The notes: a model not told the origin generated them from the sequence alone. Positions 17,152-26,234 are shown, counted from the stretch's first letter. The stretch is 57,093 nucleotides of DNA from Acidobacteriaceae bacterium (GCA_030040425.1 JASHTS010000038.1:1-57093), one strand, 5' to 3'. Translations and numbers: made by a program.

Positions 17152-17955
17152 TCAATCCCGCGAAGCGCCAGGAACCTCGAATTCCACTCCCGTGGCGCGA
17201 TTGGTCCTTTGCGTTGCGGCGAGGTCAATCTGATCCAGGGGAATCTGCTCATAGTGCTGCGGATCGAGATCGGTGAGGACACTTGCGGTCATCATATAAT
17301 TCTGCACTTTTACGGGAGCGCGGCCGTCTTTGAAGATCAACGTAAGGGATTGCTCGGGCGCGGGCGCGAATGGCGTGATTGGCGCCGCAGCAGCGGGTTG
17401 CTGATTGGGCGCGCCATAAATCTCGTTCGGATACGGAGCCGGGTATTCGGGAGCCGCGCCGCCCTGGTCATTGGCTCCGCCCTGGTCAAAGGCAGAATCA
17501 TCGGAGTCTCCCCAAGCGAAAAATCCGGGATCGAGGTCATAGGGGTATCCATATCCGAGCCAGAGCGGATATTCATTGACATACCAATTTCTGAACTGCC
17601 GTCTGCGCGCGTCGAAACGCTCCTGGTCCGCGCCGCGATCCCACGTGCGCGACAGGCCCGCATTCCTCGAAAGATCCGGCAGACGGTCGGCCGTGAATCT
17701 ATGGCCGTTGTAGGGAGTTCGAAGGTTCGAGTAGTGCGGCGGGCCCATCTCTCGCCATCCCGCACCTGAGCCGCCATACCGGAATGACTGTGCAGGCCGG
17801 GTAAAGCCGCCGGGCCGCGAGAAGCCGGCATGTGCGGAAAAGCTCGCGTGCCCCGCAAATCCCCGATTGCCTATGGAGCCCGCGTGCATGCCGCCACGCT
17901 GCGCCAGGGCCGGCGTGACCAGTGCGATGAGCGCAAGTGCGGCCCGGAAATTCAT
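17152..17955 (-). CDS. Secreted Gly/Pro/Tyr-rich protein of unknown function
   Basis: A 267-residue protein with a clear signal peptide (MNFRAALALIALVTPALAQ). The middle is disordered and rich in Gly, Arg, Phe, Pro and Gln, with an acidic stretch (WGDSDDSAFDQGG). The last 70 residues look folded (LTLIFKDGRAPVKVQNYMM, IPLDQIDLAATQRTNRATG), a C-terminal module I associate with acidobacterial hypothetical proteins. It is convergent with the AIM24 gene and divergent from the GT2 gene. The function is unknown. Confidence 0.8.
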   Translation of the reverse strand: MNFRAALALIALVTPALAQRGGMHAGSIGNRGFAGHASFSAHAGFSRPGGFTRPAQSFRYGGSGAGWREMGPPHYSNLRTPYNGHRFTADRLPDLSRNAGLSRTWDRGADQERFDARRRQFRNWYVNEYPLWLGYGYPYDLDPGFFAWGDSDDSAFDQGGANDQGGAAPEYPAPYPNEIYGAPNQQPAAAAPITPFAPAPEQSLTLIFKDGRAPVKVQNYMMTASVLTDLDPQHYEQIPLDQIDLAATQRTNRATGVEFEVPGASRD

Positions 17956-18111
17956 GGCACCATTTTACGCCCGATCCGGCTCCGATTTCTTCACGCGAAG
18001 CCTGCCGATGCTTTGCGCAACGGCCCGGCCGTGTCCCTACGCGGACGCAATCGTCTGATCCCGATCGAGTTGCTCGCGCGCGATACGCCAGCCGCACTTT
18101 TCGATCTACGG

Positions 18112-18117
18112 TATAAT
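18112..18117 (+). promoter_or_regulatory. Promoter -10 box for the GT2 unit
   Basis: A perfect TATAAT lies 61 bases before the GT2 start codon. No good -35 hexamer is seen at 16-18 bases spacing, so activity may need an activator. Confidence 0.4.
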
Positions 18118-18177
18118 GAGCCGAATTCAAGTTGCCGCGCGTACTCGATCGCGATCGAAGGGTGAGGGTCGACTTCC

Positions 18178-19413
18178 ATGGCTCCGCTGCTGATGTGGCT
18201 CATCATGGTGCTCTGCCTGGTGATTTCCCTCGGCAAATACCTCTTCGGCCTCATTCTTCGCCTGGCGCACCCCTCCGTAAAAATCCGCAAGGACTATACC
18301 TTCGAGCCGTCCGTCAGCGTCCTGATGCCGTGCTACAACGAAGGCAAAACGGTCTACGAAACCATGGAGAGCATCAGCAAGAGCAACTACCCGGCCGACA
18401 AATTCGAAATCATCGCTCAGGACGACTGCTCGGCCGACGATAGTTACGCGTGGATGCTGAAGGCGCAGCGCGATTTTTCCAATATTCGCATCCGCGTGGG
18501 CCGCAACAAGGAGAACTGCGGCAAGGCCCGGACCGTCTGCAATGCTCTCCAGCATTCCACGGCCGAGATCATCATCTCCATCGATTCCGATTGCATTTTT
18601 CATCCCAACGCCATGCGCGAGCTCACAGCCAGCTTCTCTGAACCTAAGGTCGGCTCCGTCGGCGGCCGCGTCGGCGTGCGCAATCCCAATGAAAGCGTGA
18701 TTACGGCCATCCAGACCCTCGTGTATTACGCTGCCTTCGAGCTCTACAAGATTCCCGAAAACTGGACGCGCAGCGTCTGCTGCATCAGCGGCTGCCTCTT
18801 CGCCATCCGCCGCGAGCTGCTGCTTGAGATCGAGCCGGCGATCCGCGCGCGCCATTGGTTTGGCGTTCCCGTCAACCAGGGCGAGGACCGCTTCCTCACC
18901 CATCAAACTCTTTTGCGCGGTTTCGGCACCTATATCAACACCGACGCGCTTTGCTGGACCACCGTGCCCAACAAGCTCTCTGTGCTCTTCAAGCAGCAGT
19001 TGCGCTGGCGGCGCAGCATCGTGCGCGACTTCTTCTTCACCCTGCGCTCGCTTCCCCGTCATGTTTTCAGGCTGCATCCCAACACGGTGCTCACGCTGGT
19101 GCTCACGCCGCTCGGAGCCATCATCGCGCTTCTGGTCGTGGTCAACTCCCTTCTCTCCGATCCGATGGCGTGGGCGGGGCCCATGCCCATGATCACAGCG
19201 CTGGCCATTGCCGCTCTCTTATCCTGGTGGATCAAGAAGCGCAGCGTGCACGAAACCATTGCCCATCCCCTGGTTTTTGGCGCCTATATCGCCTGGGCCA
19301 TCGCGAGCAGCCTCTTTCTCACGCCACTCGCCCTCTGCACCATGGATTCCGCTGACTGGGGTACGCGCGTAAAAACGCTTGAGGAGGTTTCCGTTGGCAA
19401 CCCCAACTCTTGA
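18178..19413 (+). CDS. Processive GT2 polysaccharide synthase (hyaluronan/chitin/cellulose-synthase type)
   Basis: A 411-residue membrane glycosyltransferase. It has an N-terminal helix (WLIMVLCLVISLGKYLFGLI), a GT-A domain with the nucleotide-binding VLMPCYNEG, the metal-binding Asp136-Ser-Asp138, the catalytic Glu236-Asp237 pair (NQGEDRFLTHQ) and the processivity motif Gln273-Gln-Leu-Arg276-Trp277, and about three C-terminal helices. This set marks enzymes that polymerise a sugar and push the chain through their own membrane channel. The sugar cannot be predicted. The last 20 bases overlap the next gene, whose Shine-Dalgarno lies inside this one, so the two are translationally coupled. No PilZ domain is present. 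Confidence 0.92.
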   Translation: MAPLLMWLIMVLCLVISLGKYLFGLILRLAHPSVKIRKDYTFEPSVSVLMPCYNEGKTVYETMESISKSNYPADKFEIIAQDDCSADDSYAWMLKAQRDFSNIRIRVGRNKENCGKARTVCNALQHSTAEIIISIDSDCIFHPNAMRELTASFSEPKVGSVGGRVGVRNPNESVITAIQTLVYYAAFELYKIPENWTRSVCCISGCLFAIRRELLLEIEPAIRARHWFGVPVNQGEDRFLTHQTLLRGFGTYINTDALCWTTVPNKLSVLFKQQLRWRRSIVRDFFFTLRSLPRHVFRLHPNTVLTLVLTPLGAIIALLVVVNSLLSDPMAWAGPMPMITALAIAALLSWWIKKRSVHETIAHPLVFGAYIAWAIASSLFLTPLALCTMDSADWGTRVKTLEEVSVGNPNS

Positions 19414-20479
19414 GCCGGATGTGAAGCCGGTGAAGAAAGCCGCTGGCAAGCAGCCGCTCCATTACCGCTTTATTCTTGCCACTTACCGGATTTTCGCCAT
19501 TGCGGCCTTGTATGCGGTGCTGTTCGGGGTCATCGCCTATGCCTTCGTCATGGGCTTCTACGCCGTCAACACCACATGGGCTGCGCCGGTGATCCTGACC
19601 GCAACCGATGAAAAGAGTCTCGACTTCCGCGAGAAGCTCATCACCAGCCAGCAATCCATTGAAGACCTCAAAGTCGACGCAGCCAAGATGGATGCCGGCC
19701 TGAAGGAGATGCGCAGCCATCGCGACGCTCTGCTGGCGCTGGAGCCTGAAATCGCGAGCGCCATCGATCGCGAGCGCCAGCACAACCGCGTTGACGCTCC
19801 CGAGCTCACCGCTCTCGACCGCCAGAAGCTCGCCGATGATGCCCAAACCGAACAGGTGCTGGCCCAGCTCGACGGTATGCAGGCCAATATTCAAAAGGAT
19901 CTCGCCTCGGGGCTGATCACCAAAGCCGATGCAGCGTCCCAGTTGGCTGCGCTCAATCAAACGGCCACTTCCTATACGGACAGCCGCATCGCCCAGGTGC
20001 TCCTCACCGACACCGTGCTCGACAAAACCACTCTCGGCAGCACCACGCTCGAGGCCCTTGAAAAGCAGGCCGAGCTCCGCTCTGAGGCTGCGCAGCTCGA
20101 TGTTTCCATCCAGGTGGCTGACCAGGAACTGACGGAAGACAATCGCCAGATCTCCCGCTTGCACGACGCCATTGTCACCGCCAAGCAGAGTCCTTATTAC
20201 CTGAATGCTACGGGCCAGAACCTGCTCAACTTCGCGTTTGTCCCTTACGACAATCGGGCCAGCGCCACTCCGGGCAGCCCCATCTACGACTGCTACCTGA
20301 ACATGATTTTCTGCCGCGACGTGGGAACGGTGGTCACGCGCTTTCCCGGCGAGGAGCAGGCCCTCCACCCCATCTTCAAAACGCAGATTCGCGGCTTCCT
20401 CATCCAGATGGATCTTCGCCATGCGGAATCGGCGAAATCGAAGACCTTGTTTCTGGGCAGAAAGCCGCTGTTGTTTTAG
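19394..20479 (+). CDS. Inner-membrane anchored coiled-coil adaptor, HlyD/Alg44-like
   Basis: A 361-residue protein. I choose the TTG at 19394 because GAGGAGG lies 7 bases upstream and the product begins with a short basic cytoplasmic segment. One membrane helix follows (about 32-56, FAIAALYAVLFGVIAYAFVMG), then a long charged coiled coil (about 75-260). The C-terminal beta-rich region contains NFAFVPYDN, GSPIYDCYLNMIFC and GTVVTRFPGEE, similar from memory to periplasmic adaptor barrels beside exopolysaccharide synthases. Two Cys in that region could form a disulfide. Overlap with the GT2 gene argues that it guides the nascent polymer through the periplasm. Confidence 0.75.
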   Translation: MATPTLEPDVKPVKKAAGKQPLHYRFILATYRIFAIAALYAVLFGVIAYAFVMGFYAVNTTWAAPVILTATDEKSLDFREKLITSQQSIEDLKVDAAKMDAGLKEMRSHRDALLALEPEIASAIDRERQHNRVDAPELTALDRQKLADDAQTEQVLAQLDGMQANIQKDLASGLITKADAASQLAALNQTATSYTDSRIAQVLLTDTVLDKTTLGSTTLEALEKQAELRSEAAQLDVSIQVADQELTEDNRQISRLHDAIVTAKQSPYYLNATGQNLLNFAFVPYDNRASATPGSPIYDCYLNMIFCRDVGTVVTRFPGEEQALHPIFKTQIRGFLIQMDLRHAESAKSKTLFLGRKPLLF

Positions 20480-20530
20480 CGTCTGCTGACACGATCAGGA
20501 CAACCCATCTCGAACCGACAGGAGCATTCG

Positions 20531-21592
20531 ATGGCATTCAGGGCACGGCTGTGTGTGTTGCTGGCGTCTTCATTCTTGATCCCCCCTCTGTGCGCGCAGA
20601 GCTCCCAGGACTCCGATGCTTTCTGCAGCTATCAATTGGAACAGGCGGAGGCGCAGCGCAACCTTCTGCGCACACCCACTGCCGCGGGCGGGCTCACGCA
20701 GCCTGAAACGGGATTGCCTACGCAGGTGGTCGGTGGCGCCTCGCTCAACATTGCCGATGTGAAAAAGGCCGCCATCACCATGGAAGTGGCGCGGCGTAAC
20801 TGCGACCTCTACCGCTCCACCACCGGCGTCCAGCAGCAATTGCAATACGCCGTCTCCATGCTCGAGCGGGAAGCCCTCGAGAATCGCCTCACGCTCATCG
20901 CTCGCGCCTCGGAACAGCTCAACGCCCTCATGGACACAACGCGCAAGATGATGGAGCAGCAGAATGCGACACGCCTGATGGTGTTCTCGCTCGAGACCAC
21001 GCGCATCAAGCTCGAAGCCGACCGCGCCGACACGCAATCGAAGATCGCCGCCATCTACATCCCCGATCTCAGTGCAACGCCGCTGAAACAAGCCATCGAT
21101 CGAAAGCAGGGACAGGAGATCGCCGAGCAGGAAGCCGAAGATCGCCTCAATCGTCAAAACAACTGGAGCCTCGCCCTGCAGGTTGGCGTGCATCAGCAGA
21201 TCAACCCTGTCGCCGATGGTCCGCAGCCGTACGGTTCTTTTTCTCTCAGTTACAACCTGGCCAGCCGTTCCATCGATCGCCATCTCGATCATGCCGTCAC
21301 CGCCTACGGCGATTGGAAAAAGGTTCAGGAGGGCGACGTGATCCGCAACATGGACGTTCTCCATCAGCAGCTCAAGGCAACCATCGCCGCCGACGAGGCC
21401 AAGGAGAACTCATTGCACGATCAGATCAAGGAGATCGACGACAATCTCAAGGTCGTCTCCGCGCCGGATACCACGGCCGCCGTCGACTTCCGCAATCAGC
21501 TCGAAGCGGCTCGTCTGCTTCTCGAGATCGAAGTGGACGACACGAGCTTTCGCCTCTCTCACCTGCGGGATTACTGCGCCACGAATTTTTGA
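20531..21592 (+). CDS. Secreted coiled-coil protein, probable TolC-like outer component
   Basis: A 353-residue protein with a signal peptide (LCVLLASSFLIPPLCAQ). After a Thr/Gly/Pro-rich linker come long helices (about 75-195, ALENRLTLIARASEQLNAL; QEIAEQEAEDRLNRQNN), a short amphipathic beta-hairpin-like section (LALQVGVHQQINP and YGSFSLSYNLASR), then more helices. Helix, beta strands, helix is the order of an outer-membrane-factor repeat, but only one repeat is seen, so it may be a shortened or oligomeric TolC analogue or a purely periplasmic partner. It lies 51 bases behind the adaptor with GGAG upstream. It is the third part of the proposed export unit. Confidence 0.65.
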   Translation: MAFRARLCVLLASSFLIPPLCAQSSQDSDAFCSYQLEQAEAQRNLLRTPTAAGGLTQPETGLPTQVVGGASLNIADVKKAAITMEVARRNCDLYRSTTGVQQQLQYAVSMLEREALENRLTLIARASEQLNALMDTTRKMMEQQNATRLMVFSLETTRIKLEADRADTQSKIAAIYIPDLSATPLKQAIDRKQGQEIAEQEAEDRLNRQNNWSLALQVGVHQQINPVADGPQPYGSFSLSYNLASRSIDRHLDHAVTAYGDWKKVQEGDVIRNMDVLHQQLKATIAADEAKENSLHDQIKEIDDNLKVVSAPDTTAAVDFRNQLEAARLLLEIEVDDTSFRLSHLRDYCATNF

Positions 21593-21867
21593 CTCTGCGC
21601 GCGGAGCCAGTCTCGCGAAAAATCCCAGTAAAGCATCGACTAACCATGAAACTCTTTGACGCAAAGTATTGATGCGCCGCGGCCTCCTGATGAAGACATG
21701 GATGGACCGCCTCCCCGGTTCATCGCCAAGAGGGAAAACATCGCCTGCCGCTTTCCCACATACCGCCTCGGTAACCTCCGTGGCGTCATGTTTCCTGATC
21801 CTCCGCCGATACAAGCCTCAGGCGGGAATGAGGGTGCGCCTCCCTATCCGCTGGAAGGGACAGGCCC

Positions 21868-22425
21868 TTGAAAGGAATCATCTTCAATCTCCTGGAAGAC
21901 ACCCTGGTGGCCGCGTATGGCGCTGCCATCTGGGAGGATCTGCTCAGAGACATCGGCAGCGATGGTGTCTACACGTCGCTCGGCAGTTACGACGACGACC
22001 AGGTGCAAAGTCTTGTGCTTGCCGCCTCGCGCAAGCTGAGCCAACCGCCCGCCGAGATCCTACGCTGGTTCGGTCGCGCTGCCATGCCCCTTCTCGTCGA
22101 ACGCTACCCGCGGTACTTTGAGGGCCAATCGTCGATCCGGGCCTTCCTCTACAGCGTGAACAAGATCATTCACCCCGAGGTGCGCAAGATTTACCCGGGC
22201 GCCATTGTCCCCACCTTCGAATTTCGTGACGCGGAAGACGGCGGCCTGCTCATGGGTTACCGCTCCCCGCGCCGGTTCTGCTCCCTCGTTCAGGGATTCG
22301 TGGAAGGCGCGGCCGCTCATTTCGGCGAAACCATTGTCTTCACGCATCTCAAGTGCATGCACAACGGGGATAACGCCTGTCTGTTTCACATTGGCTTCGG
22401 GGGTTCGAACCGTGGTTCAGCCTGA
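21868..22425 (+). CDS. H-NOX heme nitric-oxide sensor
   Basis: A 185-residue heme-NO-binding protein starting at TTG (GGAAGGGA 8 bases upstream; the product begins MKGIIFNLLE as the family does). The heme ligand His102, Pro115, and the propionate-binding Tyr131-x-Ser133-x-Arg135 all fall at the standard Thermoanaerobacter H-NOX numbering. Residue 140, the distal Tyr needed for stable O2 binding, is Leu, so it should bind NO and CO but not O2. A Cys at 172 or nearby (HLKCMHNGDNACLFHI) may correspond to the Zn/Cys cluster seen in some NO-specific members. The next gene, a c-di-GMP enzyme, overlaps it by 14 bases and is the expected effector. Confidence 0.95.
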   Translation: MKGIIFNLLEDTLVAAYGAAIWEDLLRDIGSDGVYTSLGSYDDDQVQSLVLAASRKLSQPPAEILRWFGRAAMPLLVERYPRYFEGQSSIRAFLYSVNKIIHPEVRKIYPGAIVPTFEFRDAEDGGLLMGYRSPRRFCSLVQGFVEGAAAHFGETIVFTHLKCMHNGDNACLFHIGFGGSNRGSA

Positions 22426-24436
22426 AGGGTGTGATGAGATCTGCGCTTCGTATCGCTCGCGTTATGAGCGCGAGCGCAAGTCCAGGCTCGCCGCGGAAGC
22501 GATCGCCGAGAGGGGCCTGCAGGAGCTCTACCAGAAAAAGCAGCTTTTGGAGCTGGTCGGCTCCATCGCCATCTCTGCCAATCAGTCCTCGTCCATTGAA
22601 GAAGCGCTCCAGTTCGCCATTGAGCGCATCTGCGAAACCACAGGCTGGCAGGTCGCGCATGTCTACATGGCCTCGGCCGGCGATCCCCGGCAGCTTTCGC
22701 CCACACACAGTTGGTACGGCGCTGACCGTGAAGGCATCGAGGAGTTCCGCGCCCAAAGTGAAGCCATTTCCTTCGATGCCGGCAAAGGCCTGCCGGGGCG
22801 CGTCCTGTCCACCGGCAGCCCCGCGTGGATCGCCGATCTGGCCAGGGATGACAACTTCCCGCGCCGCGACGCAGCCCTGCGTTGCGGTTTTACCGCGGCC
22901 TTTGCTTTTCCCGTCCTGGCCGGGACTGAGGTTGTGGCCGTGCTCGAGTTTTATGCCGATCACGGCGTCAAACCGGACGACTCCTTTCTTCAGTTGATGG
23001 GCCAGATCGGCGCACAGCTCGGTCGCGTGGTGGAGCGCAGGCGCACAGAGGAGCATCTCGTGCACGAGGCCTATCACGATTCACTCACGCGCCTGCCCAA
23101 CCGCGCCCTCTTGCTCGATCGCCTGGCTCAGGCGATGAGCCGGCACAAACGCCACCCCGACTCGAAATTCGCCATTCTGTTTGTTGACATTGACCGCTTT
23201 AAGATCGTCAATGACAGCCTGGGACACAGTGCCGGAGACGAGCTCATCCTCCAGGCCGCCTCCCGGTTTTCCCAGGTCCTGCGCGAAGAAGACGTCTTAT
23301 CCCGCTGCTACGAATGCGCATCCGGCGAGCGCGGCACTCTCGCCCGGCTGGGCGGCGACGAGTTCGTGGTCCTGCTCGAAGACCTCAAGGACACCGTCGA
23401 AGCCGCCAAAGTAGCCATCCGGTTGCAGAAAAGCATCGGCGCCGCGTTCTTCATCGGCGGCACGCAGTTGTTCGTCAGCGCCAGCATCGGCATTGCATCC
23501 AGTGACACCCCTTACACCTTTCCCGGCGACGTGCTCCGCGACGCCGACCTGGCTATGTATCGAGCCAAGGCCTCCGGCAAGGCCCAGTACCAGGTCTTCG
23601 ATACCCGCATGCATGAGCAGGCCATGCGCCGCCTCGACCTCGAGAGCAATCTGCGCCTGGCCATGAAGCACCGCGAATTCGAGCTCTATTATCAGCCCAT
23701 CGTGCACGGGGCCACCGGCGGCCTGCACGGTTTTGAGGCCCTGTTGCGTTGGTCTCGTCCCGGCTTCGGACTGGTCGCGCCCGGCGCGTTTATCGACGTG
23801 GCAGAAGACACGGACATCATCGTTCCGCTCGGCCTCTGGGCTCTCGAGGAGGCATGTTCAACGGCTCGCGACTGGCGCCAACAGTTCCCCGCGCATACCG
23901 GTCTGACAATGAGCGTGAATCTCTCTCTCAAGCAATTCGTCCAGCCGCAGCTCGCCCTGGACATCTACACCATCCTCGAGAAAACCGGAATCGATCCCGC
24001 GCTGGTGAAGCTCGAAATTACGGAGCGCTGCACCATGGACGACACCGAGCGCGCCCAGACGGTCCTCTCTCAGCTTCGTGCTCTCGGCGTCCAGCTCAGC
24101 ATCGACGACTTTGGAACGGGATTCTCGTCATTGAGCTATCTCCACCGCTTTCCGTTCCAGAACCTCAAGGTCGACCGTTCCTTCGTCAGCCGCATCGGCA
24201 GCGATCCTGAGAGCCTGGCGATCGTCCGCACCATTGTCCGGCTGGCCCGCGATCTTCGCCTGAGCGTGACGGCTGAAGGCGTCGAAACCGAACTCCAGCT
24301 GGAGCGCCTTCGCCATCTTGGCTGCGATTACGCGCAGGGCTACTTCTTTGCCAAACCCCTCAGTAGGCAGGATGCTGAAAACGTCCTTCGCTACGGCCTG
24401 CGATCGCCGGCCGCCTTCGCACTCGCGGAGCACTAA
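22412..24436 (+). CDS. GAF-GGDEF-EAL dual c-di-GMP enzyme, H-NOX partner
   Basis: A 674-residue cytoplasmic protein: short coiled coil (1-45), GAF domain (about 50-200), GGDEF (about 215-380) and EAL (about 400-655). The cyclase motif is intact (RLGGDEFVVLLED). The phosphodiesterase motifs are intact too: EALLRW, Asn in NLSLKQ, EITE, DDFGTG, LKVDRSF, AEGVE and QGYFF. Either activity may dominate in vivo. Just before GGDEF an extra stretch (CYECASGERGT) interrupts the usual loop. The GTG at 22412 lies inside the H-NOX gene, so the pair is co-translated and probably forms a complex in which NO-bound H-NOX sets the balance between synthesis and breakdown. Confidence 0.93.
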   Translation: MVQPEGCDEICASYRSRYERERKSRLAAEAIAERGLQELYQKKQLLELVGSIAISANQSSSIEEALQFAIERICETTGWQVAHVYMASAGDPRQLSPTHSWYGADREGIEEFRAQSEAISFDAGKGLPGRVLSTGSPAWIADLARDDNFPRRDAALRCGFTAAFAFPVLAGTEVVAVLEFYADHGVKPDDSFLQLMGQIGAQLGRVVERRRTEEHLVHEAYHDSLTRLPNRALLLDRLAQAMSRHKRHPDSKFAILFVDIDRFKIVNDSLGHSAGDELILQAASRFSQVLREEDVLSRCYECASGERGTLARLGGDEFVVLLEDLKDTVEAAKVAIRLQKSIGAAFFIGGTQLFVSASIGIASSDTPYTFPGDVLRDADLAMYRAKASGKAQYQVFDTRMHEQAMRRLDLESNLRLAMKHREFELYYQPIVHGATGGLHGFEALLRWSRPGFGLVAPGAFIDVAEDTDIIVPLGLWALEEACSTARDWRQQFPAHTGLTMSVNLSLKQFVQPQLALDIYTILEKTGIDPALVKLEITERCTMDDTERAQTVLSQLRALGVQLSIDDFGTGFSSLSYLHRFPFQNLKVDRSFVSRIGSDPESLAIVRTIVRLARDLRLSVTAEGVETELQLERLRHLGCDYAQGYFFAKPLSRQDAENVLRYGLRSPAAFALAEH

Positions 24437-24477
24437 ACGCGAGCCCCTTGGTTCTTCGCTCCCTTCGTCCCTGCCGC

Positions 24478-24987
24478 TCAGGTCTTGTCGCACTCGACCA
24501 CCATGAAGGGGTGCCAATCTTTCCCGTCCTCGGACGATTCGCCGCGCCAGGTGAAGTGCCCGGCAGAGATGTTCATATACGTGGCCCGTGTAAGGCGATG
24601 CGCGGCCATGGGCTCTTTGAAGGCGTAGACGATCGACTGGCGCTCGAATTTCACGCCCCCCAGCTCATCGAGGCCAAGGTCGGTCCAGGTGCCGTTGAGC
24701 GCGTTGATCCACTTGATGTGCCACTTCTGCCGCGCGGCCTCATAGGTGCGCAGATTGAGGCCCAGGACCAGCAGCTCGCCCGCGGGCCCGGTCATGCGGT
24801 ACTCGTCGGCGATGGCGTAGCCATCGAGGATGTAACGGCCGAGCCACGCTCCGGTAAAGGTTTGCCACGCACCGGTATCGAGCCGCACCTTGACCGTGCA
24901 ATGCCAGCGCCCAACGAGAAAGGCGAACCGGGCCAGCTCCGCGGGCGCCTTGGGATTGGGCTTCCCCCAATCTTCCTTTGGGTCCAT
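24478..24987 (-). CDS. DUF1579-like protein
   Basis: A 169-residue protein that looks like a single beta-barrel of the DUF1579 type (LVGRWHCTVKV, WLGRYILDGYAIADEYRM, WHIKWINALNGTW, GHFTWRGESSEDGKDW). I start at the ATG at 24987, with GAGGAA upstream; an ATG at 25008 with GGAG is also possible. There is no signal peptide. No reaction is known for the family. Degenerate 7-base periodicity (about 24449-24483) covers its stop codon, weakly like the heptamer arrays. Confidence 0.75.
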   Translation of the reverse strand: MDPKEDWGKPNPKAPAELARFAFLVGRWHCTVKVRLDTGAWQTFTGAWLGRYILDGYAIADEYRMTGPAGELLVLGLNLRTYEAARQKWHIKWINALNGTWTDLGLDELGGVKFERQSIVYAFKEPMAAHRLTRATYMNISAGHFTWRGESSEDGKDWHPFMVVECDKT

Positions 24988-25085
24988 GCCATCGTTCCTC
25001 GAGCACATTGATGCCCACTCCGATGATGGCTCAACCGGCCCGATTTTCGAAAGGGGTAAAACCTGCGCGGAGCGATGCTGTCCGC

Positions 25086-26234
25086 TCAGCTTTTTTCCGC
25101 CCGGAGCAGAGCCTCTTTGCGCTCCACGCCCCAGCGGTATCCGGTGAGCGCGCCGCTGGCGCCCACCACGCGGTGGCACGGCACCACGAGCGCCACGCGA
25201 TTGAGCGCGCAGGCGCGGGCCACGGCGCGCGTGGCGTTGGGCTCGCCCATCTCGCGGGCGAGCTGCGAATACGTCCGCGTCTCCCCGCGCGGAATCTGCC
25301 GCAGCGCCTGCCACACGCGAAGCTGAAACACCGTGCCGCGCAGGTCCAGTTTCATTGTGGTCAGGCCTTGCGCCGTTCCCGCGCGCTCGGTGCGGTCCTG
25401 GTTTTGGAGCAGGTCATCCCCGTTCCGTACAGATGCCAGCGCCGCATCCACCCAATGCGCGAGCGCGGGGTCGCGCCGCAATGCGGCCGCAGGAAACTCG
25501 GCGCGCAGCGCGGCCTCGGCCTCGCTCTTTGAGCCGGCGAGCGAGAGCCAGCACAGGCCGCGCTCCGTGGCGCCCACGATCATCCAGCCAAAGGGAGTGC
25601 GCGCAGCCGTGTAGCCAATGCGCTCGCCGCGTCCGCCCTGCGCAAAACGCGCCGGCGTCATACCTAACGGCGCGCCCTCGTAGGCGCGGCTGGAGGAGCT
25701 GAAGCCGGCAGCGTAGATCGCCGTGGTCACCGAATGGCCCTGCTTGAGCGTGGCGCGCAGCGCGCCGGCCCTGAGCGCGCGCTGATACTGGAGCGGGCTC
25801 ACGCCCATGGCGCGCTTGAACAGCCGCTGCACGGTGAAGGGACTCAGGCGAACCAGGCGCGCCAGCTCGGCCAGCGGCACGGAGCGCTCGCAGTGGGCTT
25901 CGAGGTAGGCACGCATCGCGTCCACGGGCTTGCTTGACGCGCGTGTGGGCGCGCATTTGCGGCAGGGACGGAAGCCCGCAGCCTGCGCCGCATCGGCGCT
26001 CGGGAAGAAGCGGATGTTCGCACGCAGGGGACGCTTGCTGGCACAAGCCGGCCGGCAGAAGACGCCGGTGGTGGTGACGGCGTAGAAGAACCCAGCTCCC
26101 GGATCCCGCGCCAGCACCTGGCGCCACGCGGCGTCGGCGTCAATCACGCAAAGCGGGACGGTCTGGATTCCCTGAGGGGGCTGGGGCGGACGAATGGGCA
26201 TGGCGAGTTGAGCCGTTGTGTTCATGCTCATCAT
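25086..26234 (-). CDS. ada: Ada, bifunctional regulator and O6-methylguanine-DNA methyltransferase
   Basis: A 382-residue methyl-transfer DNA repair protein. The N-terminal zinc domain has Cys60, Cys64, Cys91 and Cys94 (VFCRPACASKRP, FRPCRKC); Cys60 accepts a methyl from phosphotriesters. An AraC-type helix-turn-helix follows (about 105-205), then the methyltransferase domain with the PCHRV active site (Cys353). When methylated, the protein activates adaptive-response genes. Between the two last domains, an extra loop (about RNGDDLLQNQDRTERAG) is coded partly by heptamer-like sequence shared with ygfZ. The exact start is uncertain, with ATG codons at 26234, 26231 and 26225. KdsB lies 59 bases upstream. 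Confidence 0.95.
   Translation of the reverse strand: MMSMNTTAQLAMPIRPPQPPQGIQTVPLCVIDADAAWRQVLARDPGAGFFYAVTTTGVFCRPACASKRPLRANIRFFPSADAAQAAGFRPCRKCAPTRASSKPVDAMRAYLEAHCERSVPLAELARLVRLSPFTVQRLFKRAMGVSPLQYQRALRAGALRATLKQGHSVTTAIYAAGFSSSSRAYEGAPLGMTPARFAQGGRGERIGYTAARTPFGWMIVGATERGLCWLSLAGSKSEAEAALRAEFPAAALRRDPALAHWVDAALASVRNGDDLLQNQDRTERAGTAQGLTTMKLDLRGTVFQLRVWQALRQIPRGETRTYSQLAREMGEPNATRAVARACALNRVALVVPCHRVVGASGALTGYRWGVERKEALLRAEKS
25405..25432. repeat. Heptamer-like segment H5 inside ada
   Basis: TGGAGCA, GGTCATC, CCCGTTC, CGTACAG. The core ATCCCCGTTCCGT also occurs in array H4 inside ygfZ. It encodes a linker loop between Ada domains. Confidence 0.4.

Noticed and set aside
21656..21871. 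Frames in the leader before the H-NOX gene
   Set aside because: They have no natural composition or ribosome binding site; the H-NOX TTG start is supported by the family N-terminus.
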